From Acanthamoeba lenticulata (Eukaryota; Discosea; Longamoebia; Acanthamoebidae): a stretch of DNA of 64,000 bases. The position numbers and the translations under genes were made by a program. The notes under the pieces are model-generated. The model did no database searches, was not told where the DNA came from, and saw only the letters and a list, made by a program, of their open reading frames with translations. Each line of letters begins with the position of its first letter. Positions within the stretch are counted from its first letter, which is position 1. Shown here in pieces: positions 21,588 through 32,215 of the stretch. The DNA is taken from contig NAVB01000671.1 of the NCBI GenBank assembly GCA_002179805.1, positions 25,302 through 89,301 of the forward strand, in the 5' to 3' direction.

Positions 21588-21744
21588 AAAGAAAAATGGG
21601 GAAATGATTGATTTTTCATTCTTCTTGTCTTGCGGTTTAGGCGTGGCGTGCCGCACAGTGAGGCCTCTGCACTCAAGTAGCGAAGGTGCTTCACAATTTT
21701 GCACCACGCAACACCCCGCAGACTGTTTGCACAGGGGGAGCGGA

Positions 21745-22592
21745 ATGTTGTTTTGGAACCGACCTTCGGACGAGCAGGTGGAGGAGGTGTTACGCGAGGA
21801 AGGACAAAAATGCTTCACCCACGAAGGCCATGTGCGCATGACGCAGGGGGCCAAGTCTGGCGCGGAGCTCGAGGCGGCACTGCACGCGCAAGGAGAGGCA
21901 GGACTTTTGTTTGACGTCGACCACACACGTGTACAGCTTGGTGTGGGTCGTGAGTGCTTCGACAAAGCCAAGGAAGCCATGCGCGGCTGGAAGATGTTTC
22001 ACGTACCCTCTTGGCTTGACATCTGCTGGCCCCACTCTCCAATACGGTACTGTTCTGCTTTTGCTTGAGTGGCCAGATGATGATGGTGATGATGCTAAAA
22101 GTGCTCTGGCAATGCAGCGAAGGAGAGACCCTAGGAACACTGATCTTGAACATGGGCCTCTACTTTCTCACTGCCTGTCGCATCGTCTACACCATCGATG
22201 AGGGACCACGCGATGCTGATGAAGGTGCACCTGACAAGGCACGTGGGTTCAGCGACGTGTGGGGCATGGAGCGATTTGGTTTCGCCTACGGCACTCTGCC
22301 TTGCCATTTGGTGACAGGCGAAGAGCGCTTCCTGGTGGAGTGGGACAAAAAGGTGGGTGAATTAGCAGCTCACTGCGGGCTCATCACCCTGTTGACACGT
22401 GTCTCTAATCAGGAACGTGTGCAGGATGACACAGTATGGTATGAGGTGCTGTCCTTCTCCAAACCACATCACTGGATGGCCAAAGTGGGGTACCCTGTGG
22501 CCAGATTATTTCAAGAGCAGTACCACCAAGAGACGGCCCAGGCCATGCTGCGTGCCGTTCAAGAAGAGGAAGAAGAGCCAGAAGGCGTGTAG
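21745..22592 (+). CDS. DUF1990 / UPF0548 family protein
   Basis: Three exons close in frame: 21745-22046, 22118-22352 and 22413-22592. They give about 238 residues. The sequence is colinear with the plant UPF0548 protein At2g17695. The N-terminus MLFWNRPSDEQVEEVL is followed by HTRVQLGVGRECFDKAKEAM, then the W-x-x-F helix end (GWKMFHVPSW), FGFAYGTLPCHLVTGEERF, and the C-terminal VWYEVLSFSKPHHW. The third exon could instead start at 22436 after GTGTGCAG, which keeps the frame and shortens the protein by eight residues. The family's molecular function is not established; members are found in bacteria and plants. An acidic tail (EEEEEPEGV) ends the protein. Confidence 0.9.
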
Positions 22593-22703
22593 TCGACACA
22601 AAACAGTTAATAATTTTGTCCTTTTTGCTTCGAGGAAATGGCGAGGAGGAGTTACTACGAGTGAGAGTAACTCAGTCTGTGCCAAAAGAGAAGAAGGTCA
22701 GCC

Positions 22704-25700
22704 ATGAGAAGAGCCACGAAACGAAGGAAACAAGACGACGACGAGGAGGCTGAAGAAGAGGAGACGTCCTCGCGGGTCGCCAACAAGAAGCAACGACCTG
22801 CACGACGTGCGACGAGAGCCATAACAAAGCGTCAACAAGATGAAGAGGAAGAAACGAACGAAGAAAAGGAAGAAGAAGAAGAAGCTCCGCCCACAAAGCG
22901 CACTTCAGCGCGACTAAGAAACAAACAAGCCCCTGCTGTGGAGGAGGCTCCGAAGCCGGAGAAGAGAGCCACCGTTTGGACGAAGCAAGGCCGAGTTGAA
23001 GTCGTAGTCGAGGAAGCAACCAAGGCGCCCCCACGGCTGCAACGGACCGCAAGCTTTTCTAAAAATGATTTGACCTCATCGTTCAGAGACTTGTTTGGTC
23101 TGCTTCGCCACAAGACCGAAGCCAGCACTGCCGCAACTGCCTCGGACATACCCGAGGTACCGGCCGATGTTTATTTTTATTTTTATTTATTTATTTTACT
23201 TTTTTTTTACACTAGGCAATAAGCGCTCACCGTGCGTGCCTGCCAGGGACAGGTCGCTCCAGTGGCCGACAAGTGGCTTATGGATCCGGAGACGGGCGAG
23301 TTTCCCGATAGGTGCGTGGCCACTTTGTTCGCACACACGCAAAGTACACTGTGCTCATGCTCAACTGCTTGTTGAAACCGCCGCACTTGTGGAGACAGGT
23401 GGATTCTGCTCAACCACCATCACTGGGCTGTGAGCTTTGTACGATCGGACCAGCTGTTGCTAACAGCCGACGAAGAAGAAGAGTATGAACAGGCAAGTCT
23501 TCTCCAAGGCGTGCACACCCGCGGCACGCGGAAACCTACGACTCTCAAAAGCCGGAGCAACGCCTCGGTACGGCCTGTGAGCCGAGGAGGGGGCACAAGC
23601 ACTAGAATAAGGAATGACACTTGCGTGGGTGGTGTGTACAAGCAGAGCCGGAGTAGGGCGGCGAGCAAGTTTGTGCGTGAAGTTGAAGACGATGGACATG
23701 TCCCGCTCTACCTTGATCCCCCGGATGATGGCACTTGTTGGTTCGACGAACTGCCTGCCGAGACGCTCCTCCACATCTTCACGTTCCTCCCTGCGGGCGC
23801 TCTGGGCCGATCCACATTGGTGTGCCGGACCTGGTGGGTCCTCCTCAACGAGAACCAGCTGTGGCGGCAGCAGGTATGCCCTGGTGCTGGGGCAATGCGC
23901 ATTCCCTCAGACTGGCGCTAAGTCCGCGTCGTGCAGTCTTTAGCCGTTGAGCGCCGAGGCGTGCTCCCCGCGACATACCATCCTCACACGAACACGCTGT
24001 ACGTGTCCCACAACACCAGAACGTTGGTTTGGTGCGTGGTGGGGCGTGTATGCTGACAACTCAATGATGATGTTCGCCCCCCGCAGCGTCTACGCGTTCG
24101 CCAAGCAGGGCACTGTGTGGGAGAAGGTCCCGAAAGGTCCTCGTGTTCCGCTGCTCTACAGGCCCTCGGTCTATGGTCAGGTTGCGGTAGGTTGAGCCTC
24201 TGCGGTTATGTGTTGTATTCTTCCTGTTGCCTTCTCACCCGTTTATCTATCGGATCAGTACGACCCCTCCGAGATGCAGTATCAGGAGGAGCAACGGTGG
24301 AACGCAAATAAGAAAGCCAATGACATTTTTATCAAGAGCCTTGGTGGGGAGAAGGCTGCTGATCAGGGCTACATCAAGTACTCCTTCCTTCTCTCGCTCC
24401 CTCTTTTCTTTGATCCCCTGTCCAGTTCTTTCCGTCCTCCCCATGGTCTCACAGTGCGAGCTGCAGAATCCCCTACATCAGTTCCTTCAATACGACAAGC
24501 GAGGACTTTGCCGATTACTCTGAGGCCTGGTGGTTTGCCCACTACCGCATCAAGACGTCGTACAGTGAGAAGGTGCAACCTTTTGCGTTCCCTTCGTATT
24601 TTATGTTAGTTTTTTTGAGTTCCTTTGTATTTAATGTATTGTACCTTCCCACTTGGTGGCGTGCAGGAAAAGCCATTCCACAATCCGGAGCTCTGGCGCT
24701 GGCGGCTGCTGCTCTCCGATGAAGACGAGGTCACGGGCTACGTCCAGTTCAACATTGGTATCGTCACACCGCTCAGCAGAGTCACGTCACGTACACGAAG
24801 ACCGACCGACCGGAGGTGGATGTGGGGCGCAGGTCACTTTGAGCGCTTGGTCAAGGAGGGCAGGTGGAAAGAAGAAGTGGCCTTGGCCGAGCGGATGCTC
24901 TTGGTTTCTCTGCTCCGGGATTCGTACCAAGTCGATTGCGCGTACGTGTGGCCTGCCCTGCTCAAGGTCAAGGAGTTCCTTGGTTGATGGCACGAGGATC
25001 ACATGAACTTGAACGCTCGCTCATGTTGTGTGACTCGTACGTTGTGTGCAGGTTCTACGAACAGCAGACCATCCCCCGGTGGATGCTCAACAAGCGCGAG
25101 GAAGACCAAAGAAGGGAGCAAATTGAGGCCTCGCAACTGCGGGAAGCGGCCGCGCAAGCCGGAGAGGAGAGCAAGGCACGTCGTCGGTCCTCTCACCACC
25201 TGGTACCCAGCGAGCTGACCCCTACAGTAAAACCCCTGCAGAAGGAGGACACGGAACCCTTCCGGGTGGACCAGCCTCAGGGCGTGACGGCGCAGCTCTA
25301 CAACTACCAGAAGGAGACCCTCACCTGGATGAAGGAAATAGAAGAGATGGTGAGTCGAGACCTCGGCTGGCCGATCGTTCGCCTCTTGTCGTGGGAAGAA
25401 CGGACAGGCAGTCGCGTACGACTTTCCACCCCATCCCCACCACGTCCATCGATGGAGGGATGTCCTCAAGACTCAACGTGGAGCTCAACCGGGAACAGGT
25501 GCTGTTCGACGAGGATGGCGCGGTTTTCACGTACTCGGCACTCAACAAGATGCATCACCTGCGCACGTTGATCACCCGCGGCGGCATGCTCGCCGATGAA
25601 ATGGTTCGCGCTTGGCCCCGCTCCTCGTCTCTTTTCTCGTGACGGTCGTGACTATGTCGACAAAGCCGCTGACCACAGATCTCAAATGCAGGGACTGGGC

Positions 25701-28571
25701 AAAACGTTGGTGGTTCTCTCCCTGATCGCCTTACAGAAGCCCCACACGGACAAGATCATCGCCCGCGACGATCAGCTTCGTCCCCTGGACGAGGTTCGGC
25801 GCTTCCTTGCCCCTTCAGACTTCAGGGTTGCTCATGGCAATGGTGCCTGTGCAGAACACGTTCCGGTCAAAGGCTACGCTGGTGGTGTGCCCCAACCATC
25901 TCTGCAAGCAGGTTCGTTCGCTCTCCTTGCGTCTGGGAGCAGGCCAGATATGTGACCGGCTGTCGTGCAGTGGGAAAGCGAGATCAAGAAGCACACCAAC
26001 CCGCGACTCAAGGTGTTTGTGGTCAACACCGCGCGTGCCCATGAGAAGATCTCCTACCGGGACGTCATGAACGCCGACGTTGTAGTCGTGTCCTTCACCT
26101 TCCTCAGGTAGGCGCCGCGCTCGCGCTCGCGCTCTTGCTTCCGCTCGGCCTGGAGACTCATGCGCCACCGCACGTGCGCTCAGCAACCGGATCTACCTCA
26201 CCACGAAGCCCTCGTGCACACCGAGCCAGCTCAAGGAGGGCGCACGTTCCGCCAGGGACTACGACCCTCTGCGCGCCTTCGCGCCGGTCTTCCACCAGTT
26301 TAGGTTCGTGGGGGGGTCCTGGTTACCGCGAGCACACAACGCGTTTCCATTACTGATGCAAAAGAACGAACTCGCGGTACCAGGTGGATGCGCATCGTGC
26401 TGGATGAAGGGCACGAGGTCATGACCGATGCTGAGGGGGAGCCCATCTACGGTGTCATGAGCGATTACCAGTCCGTGTTCCGGTAACACAACCCTCTTTT
26501 CTCTTGTCTGCAGCTCGTCCGCTCGGATCCTCACACCGTTGCCGGGGGACAGCTGGTACGTCACGGGCACGCCCTTCATGGCCGGCATGAACTCCCTCCG
26601 TGGAGTCCTGTCCTACCTCGGGGTCAAGGTCCAGGAGGAGGACAAGGACTGGCCCCAGTATGTCGTACGTCACGTCCTTTGGTCCAGCGATGTTGCATAG
26701 GAGCTTGATGTCGCGATGGTCTGGCGTGTGGTGCCTAGATTGGCAAAACGGGGAGCTCGGTCATTCAGCAGGAGGCCCTTCGCAACCTCTACTGCCGTCA
26801 CACCAAGGCCAGCGTCGGCGGCGAATACCACCTTCCCGGTGTGGAGGAGGAGGTGCGCTGCTGCCCGCCCGAGCTCATCGCGGGGCGGCATCTGAGGGTC
26901 AATCGAGGCTGACCCGCGCGTGACGTCTTTTTCTCTGACTACCAGGTGATCTTGATCCGCCACACGATCGTCGAGCGCGCGCTCTACGAGGTGGCGCGCG
27001 TGGAGGGGCGCGAAAAGGAGATGTTCCAGCTCTGCAGTCACCCGCAGATCTCCAACAACCAGCGCCGGTTCGTGGCTGCCGTTTAAAACATCGCTTGCGC
27101 TGCTGCGCTCTGGGGCCGACACGCCTGGCGCGCTACACAGGATGCTGGGCTCGGAGCAGAAGAACCTGGGCGAGATCTTTGAGCAGGTGCTCGAGCATAA
27201 GCGTGCGCAGATCGTGGAGTCGGAGAAGGAACTGGAGCAAACCCGCCGCGACCTGGCCACCCACGAGTTGCGCCTCGCAGAGATGGAGGCAAGCCTGTCC
27301 CTCTTCTCTGAACCCACCGGCCACTTCATGTTGGGACTGACGATGATGGCCACTGCCTCGCCCCAAATCAGGCCGAGTTTAACGCCGCGCTGAGAAAGGA
27401 TGCCGCCTGGAAGCCCAATCGCGTTCAGAGCGACCGCAAGCGCGGCATGGAGACGAACGTCCGGCGTGAGCGCAAGGCCATCGTCAGCCTGGAGAAGAAC
27501 CTGGTGGCCTACCGCCAGTCGCTCGAAGTGCTTGAACAGATGAACCAGAAGCACAATATCGCGCCCACACTTCGCGCCGATGACCAGACGATGGACGACG
27601 ACGAGAAGAAGAAACCCACCGCCGGGGCCATGTTTGATCAGACGTCTCCCGCCACCGACGCGGCCTCGGTGCCGCACGCGCGGTACATGTCCGAGGACGA
27701 GGTCGATCAGTCGCTGGTGGAGCGCTACGGCTCCAAGATGGCGCACCTCTTCGTCTATGTGCAGCAGCTTTGCGAGGCAGAGGAGAATCGCATCATCATC
27801 TTTTCGCAGTGGGACCAAATGCTGGGCCAAGTCGGTACGCCCCTTCCTCCTCGGCTACGGCGCTGAAGGATCCTCCAAATGGGGCCTCTCTGATCTCTTC
27901 TTTCGTGCCGCGCGATAACTGGCCATGGATAGCCCAAATCCTGGAGGACAACGGCATCGCGACAGTGTCCTGCCGCGGTACGCTCAAGGGCTCTTCCTAG
28001 GTGGTACCAGCTGCCGGCATCTCACTCACGGCTTCTGTGATGGTAATGGCACACAGGCAACGTGCACCAACGCAACAAGGCCATTGGCGCCTTCCAAAGC
28101 GGCTCCGCGAGCAGCGCAACGGATGGACCTCGCGTACTCATGCTTTCGCTGGTACGCCCACGCCGTGGATTCCGAGCCTTTTGTCTGCTGCCCGAGACCT
28201 GACGGCGTGGTGGTTCTCTGCAGGAAAACGCGGCGTCGGGCACCAACCTGACGGGGGCGACGCACATTCTGCTGGTGGACCCCATCTCGGGATCGCGCAA
28301 GCGTGCGCGGGCGATCGAAGCACAGGTACGAGCCTCCGCTGTTTTCGCCTTTTCGTTCGTGCGCTGAACAACAATCGTCTGCGTTGTTCTGCTGCGCGAC
28401 CAGGCCATCGGCCGCGCGCACCGGCTTGGCCAAACGCGCAAGGTGACGGTCGTCCGCTTCGTCGTCGTCAACACTGTCGAGTTCGACGCCTTCCTCAAGA
28501 ACTACGCCGGCGGCGGTGACGCCAATGACGAGAATGATGAACAAGAAGAGATGACGAGCGCTGCCTCCTAA
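22704..28571 (+). CDS. F-box / SNF2-family ATPase (related to plant At3g54460)
   Basis: This is the largest gene of the window, in more than 20 exons. The N-terminus is strongly basic and acidic (KRRKQ, EEEEE), as in nuclear proteins. An F-box follows at about 23741-23875 (DELPAETLLHIFTFLP, then LVCRTWW and LW). The SNF2 ATPase follows. Motif I is ADEM joined across an intron to GLGKTL (about 25590-25710), and motif II is LDEGHEV (about 26400-26420), a DEGH variant. Motif III is TGTPF near 26565. Helicase C has ASGTNLTGATHI (28230-28272) and the arginine-finger motif IGRAHRLGQTRKV (28407-28446). Stop is 28569-28571. Plants have a protein with the same F-box plus SNF2 order. I infer a chromatin- or DNA-repair-linked ATPase that may recruit an SCF ligase; the target is unknown. 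Confidence 0.88.
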
Positions 28572-28654
28572 GGCAATGAACATCGAGCCGCCGGTTGGTA
28601 GTGCTTGAACCACGCGCACACCAATCAAAAATCCTCGTTTTGTCATCTTCTACT

Positions 28655-29163
28655 TCAAGAACTCGGGTGGTTCACCAAAGCAGCGAGATCGTCCACTTGT
28701 CGGGCCACGGCGTCGATGGCGCTCTCCATCGCGTCAACCGCGACGGCAGCCTGCTTGAGCCAATCGCTGCGCTCGAGGAAAGCCACGCTGCTCGCGTGGG
28801 CGCGGTCGTGTAGGGTGGTCACCTGCTCGTCCAACCGCCTCTGCTCGGCAGTCGCCGTCACTCGCAACTCTTCGGGTGTGCTGGTCTGCACCTGCCGCGC
28901 AAACTCGGCCAAGCTCTCCTTTTCGTGTCGTCGCTCATTCGCGTCTGCATGCGTACGACCATGGAGCATTGTGTAAGCATAACTTCACTTCCCAAGGTCA
29001 CCGCAAGGAAGGGCGACCCCGCACATGAGAAAAGATCTTGCGTCTCGCGCAGGTGCAGAGGCAAGTAGACGCCAACGAGTGACTCCCTTTTCGCCAACAT
29101 CGCTGCCAAGTCCTCCCCAATGTCCTCGAGCGACAGGGGCCAAGCAGCCCCATGCGTGCTCAT
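28655..29163 (-). CDS. Small helical protein, possibly BLOC-1 subunit 1-like
   Basis: Exon 1 opens at ATG 29163 (MSTHGAAWPLSLEDIGEDL). A probable short intron of about 45 nt, ending in GCATGCAG near 28947, leads to the main exon, which stops at 28655-28657. The main exon encodes about 95 residues forming long amphipathic helices. The pattern ANERRHEKESLAEF, later EQRRLDEQVTTLHDRA, then a helix with SDWLKQAAVAVDAMESAIDAV resembles BLOS1 (NERKEL, QRKLDxEVKTLQ, IGDVENW). BLOS1 is shared by the BLOC-1 and BORC lysosome-trafficking complexes. Similarity is short and rests on heptad-type helices, so another small coiled-coil subunit is possible. It is convergent with the SNF2 gene, only about 80 bp away. 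Confidence 0.5.
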
Positions 29164-29257
29164 CTTGTTGTGTGGGGTTTTTAATTCTCTAATGATTTCT
29201 TCTTGCCTTTTCTCCTTCTCTGTACAACTGACGGTCAACGGCCACAGACGCAACCCA

Positions 29258-31242
29258 ATGATGAGGAACAGCAGAAGGGCAGGTTCGGCACTGGCTTCGA
29301 CGAGCCTCCGCATTCATGGAAGGACGAGGTTGGCGGCACCTCTGGGAACCACGTGGCGCAGCGTGCAAACCACCAGCGGCGCGACCAAGGGAGCCAAGCC
29401 TTTGCTGATGATTCCTGGTCCCATCGAGTTCAGTGAGGGAGTGCTTCAGTCCATCTCCCTTCCCACGCTCAGGTACATCCTGGTTTTTCAACTGTTGCCC
29501 CGTGGTGAACTGATGCAATTTGCAGCCATGTGTCGCCTGAGTTCATCGAGTTGTTCGGTCAATCTCTCGAGCAACTTCGTTCCGTCTTCCTCACGGAGAA
29601 GGGCCAGCCCTTTGTTCTGGCCGGCTCTGGTGCGCCTCTTTTGCCGTCATAGTCTTCCTCTCCTTTTGGCCCCTCATGAAAGTGGCCACACGCGCAGGCA
29701 CGCTCGGGTGGGACATGACGGCCTGCAACCTCTTGCAAAAGGGCGACAAGGCGCTCGTCGTCAACACCGGCTACTTCGGCGACCGCTTCGGCGAGTGGTA
29801 TGCTTGTTTGTCCCAAAAGAGATTACCCTCAGCGACTGACTGTAGAGATCCTGCTTGGCTCTTGCTCCCCATTCAAGCCTCACGGCCTATGGTGCTGAAG
29901 TGACCCACGCGCGCGCCGCCATTGGCGACTGTCCCTCCGTCGCCGATGTTGTCCAGCTGCTCGGTCAAAGGTTCCCGAGACCCTGACCAGGCCTCGCCTG
30001 CCCCACCGGGGCGTCCAAGCGTTTTAACCGCTCCTCGCCGTGTAGGGACTCGTTCAAGATGGTGACCTTGACCCACGTGGACACCTCCACGGGCGTGCTG
30101 GTCGACATCAAGTCCTTTGCGCAGGCCATCCGCAAGCACAGCCCCAACGCCATCGTGGTCGTCGACGGCGTGTGCGCCTCTGGCGGTACGCAACTGCTCC
30201 CGCCGCCGCCGCCGCTGACAGGCCCTGGCTGATCATCGAGTCTCGCCTGCGTGCACGCAGGTGAGGAACTGCGCATGGACGAGTGGGACGTCGACGTGGT
30301 GCTGACAGCCTCGCAGAAGGCTATCGGCGTGCCGCCGGGCCTTGCCATCCTCATGGCCAGCCAGCGCGCAATGGTGCGGGCAAGAGAGAATCTCCCTCGC
30401 TGCCTGCTTTTTGAATCGTCCTCACATTTGCGATGTTGCGGGGCGCAGTCGCTGTTCAAGTCGCGCTCGACCCCCGTGGCCAACTACTTCTGCGACTGGG
30501 CCAAGTGGCTGCCCATCATGGAGAGCTATGAGGGCAGGAAGCCGTCGTACTTTGCCACGCCCCCGGTCAACCTGATCCGTGGCCTGCACACCAGGTGCGC
30601 ATCTCGCCGTGCCCAAGAGATTGCCGCGAGACCCCTTTATTGATTATCTTCTTCTTTGCGTGTGTGTTCCTCGCACTTGGGCAGTCTTTACGAGATTCTG
30701 AGTGAGGGCGAGGGAGCCATGGACAAGCGCTTCAAGGCCCACCAGACTGCGGGCAAGGCCGTCAGGCAGGCCGTCAAGGCGCTCAATCTCACCGTGCGTA
30801 ACCGTCACCTCGGCGGTGAAGGAGTGGCCCGCTGACGAGGCTTTCGATTGGTTTGGCTCGCAGACTGTTGCAGTTTCAGAGAAGCTCTCGGCCAACACCA
30901 TCACGGCCGTGCGTTTCCCGCAAGGCGTCACCGCACCTGCGCTCCTTCCTAAGATCAAGAGCCACGGCGCGGAACTTGCAGGTAAGTTGAACGCGACGCA
31001 CACATGAGCTACGAGCCGCAGGCTGACCTCACCGTTTCTCTCTTGCAGGCGGGCTGCACCATGCCATCAAGGCCGAGTACTTCAGGATTGGGCACATGGG
31101 CGTCTCTGTAACTGACCATGGCCGCGGTCACCTCGAGCAGACCATCAACGCTGTGGAGCAGGGTCTGGTCGAGTGCGGCTACACCAACTTCGAGAGGGGC
31201 GCTCCTGTTGACGCCCTCAAGCGCACCCTCGCCAGCCAGTAG
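29258..31242 (+). CDS. Alanine-glyoxylate / serine-pyruvate aminotransferase, class V PLP enzyme
   Basis: Multiple exons encode a class V aminotransferase that converts alanine and glyoxylate to pyruvate and glycine. Landmarks are LLMIPGPIEFSEGVL, HVSPEF, AGSGTLGWDMTACNLL, and VVDGVCASGGEELRMDEWDVD. The PLP lysine lies in LTASQKAIGVPPGL (30301-30345). The C-terminal domain has ITAVRFPQGV and FRIGHMG. The N-terminal 40 residues are Arg/Ser/Thr/Ala-rich without acidic residues (RRAGSALASTSLRIHGRTR), which looks like a mitochondrial presequence. The C-terminus is ASQ, not a PTS1 such as SKL or KKL. Stop TAG is 31240-31242. ATG 29258 and ATG 29261 are adjacent and either may be used. I infer mitochondrial glyoxylate detoxification. 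Confidence 0.92.
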
Positions 31243-31322
31243 TCGGCAAATACCTCGCATTCCGGCAAAGAGCAGAAAATTATATTTTTCTATCTGGCCG
31301 CGGCTCCCAAAAATCAACAACA

Positions 31323-31824
31323 ATGGCGGCCACTAATGCCTTTGGCTTTCAGGGTGCTGGGCGGTGCTACCCAATCTGGAGGGACTATTCCCTTTGCATG
31401 AATGGCTCTTCGCAGCCCGGCGAATGTGTGCCATTCTTTGAGGACTATGTCACTTGCACCCACGGCTGGGTACCCCCCCCCTCTCTTCTCCCGGATCCAA
31501 CCCCTTGGCGATTTCGAATCTCCTGGACATTTTAAGCTGATTTACAGTGCAAATTCACCCCGCCTTGATTAGGCCGACCCGAAGAATAAGGAGTATCTCT
31601 TGCGCCAAGTTCAATTGGAGAAGGAGCAGCAGGAGTGGTACAACAAGTACGGCAAGAAGATGGAGGGCCACGTGCGAACATTCGAGTCGAGAGCGCAGTA
31701 CAATGAGTGGAAGGAGAAGGTTGCTGCTGATGCCCGGGCTTCAGGTCGTCGTGTTGTGGTCAAGGAACAAGATGCCTCGATGGAGGACCTCAAGGCCTAC
31801 ACCAAGGAAAAGCTCAACCTGTGA
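31323..31824 (+). CDS. NDUFS5: NADH:ubiquinone oxidoreductase 15 kDa subunit, NDUFS5-like
   Basis: Two exons close in frame: 31323-31469 and 31573-31824. They give 132 residues. The N-terminal part has a twin CX9C pattern, CYPIWRDYSLC and CVPFFEDYVTC. This is the hairpin fold oxidised by Mia40 in the mitochondrial intermembrane space. The order GRCYxxWxDYSxCM, then CxxxxEDYxTCxH, matches plant NDUFS5 closely. The rest is a charged helix (QLEKEQQEWYNKYGKKM) longer than in plants. NDUFS5 is an accessory subunit of respiratory complex I. The start codon lies only 81 bp after the stop of the aminotransferase gene on the same strand. Confidence 0.88.
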
Positions 31825-32215
31825 CCTCTTTCTCGCCTGTAAGCTCTGGAATGAACCTGACCCTCTCTTCGTGAACGCTTGCTTTCCCGTTCCTCTTTTA
31901 CCTTCCTTGGGCGGGTGCGTCTTCTGAATGTCAATGCCCACTGCTCCATGATGCGGCATGTGAAGCAGGCCCCACTGCGAGAGTCGGCGTCCCTCTTTGT
32001 CCTCACGCGACTATCACGAACTCTTGTATGAGCTCAAACAGATATAGCGTCTCAACGTCCCCATAACTTCTTTGTTGCAAAGGCTGGCAAAGCCGATTGC
32101 CGTGTCCACTGGCTGTTGACTCCAGTTGGCGATCGGCCTCACGCTTGCCGTTAAATCACATTTTTGTATTTTGTCTTTATTTTATTCAAGGAGAAAGCAA
32201 GAAGGGCGAGGGGCA
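31825..32215. other. Intergenic region between NDUFS5-like and MetX-like genes
   Basis: About 390 bp between two plus-strand genes. No open frame, RNA gene or repeat was supported. The region should hold the NDUFS5 3' end and the promoter of the next gene. A T-rich stretch lies near 32155-32185, shortly before the downstream start codon. Confidence 0.6.

Noticed and set aside
23170..23215. AT-rich repeat that could be a mobile-element end.
   Set aside because: It is a T-rich tract inside an intron of the SNF2 gene, without terminal repeats or a coding part.
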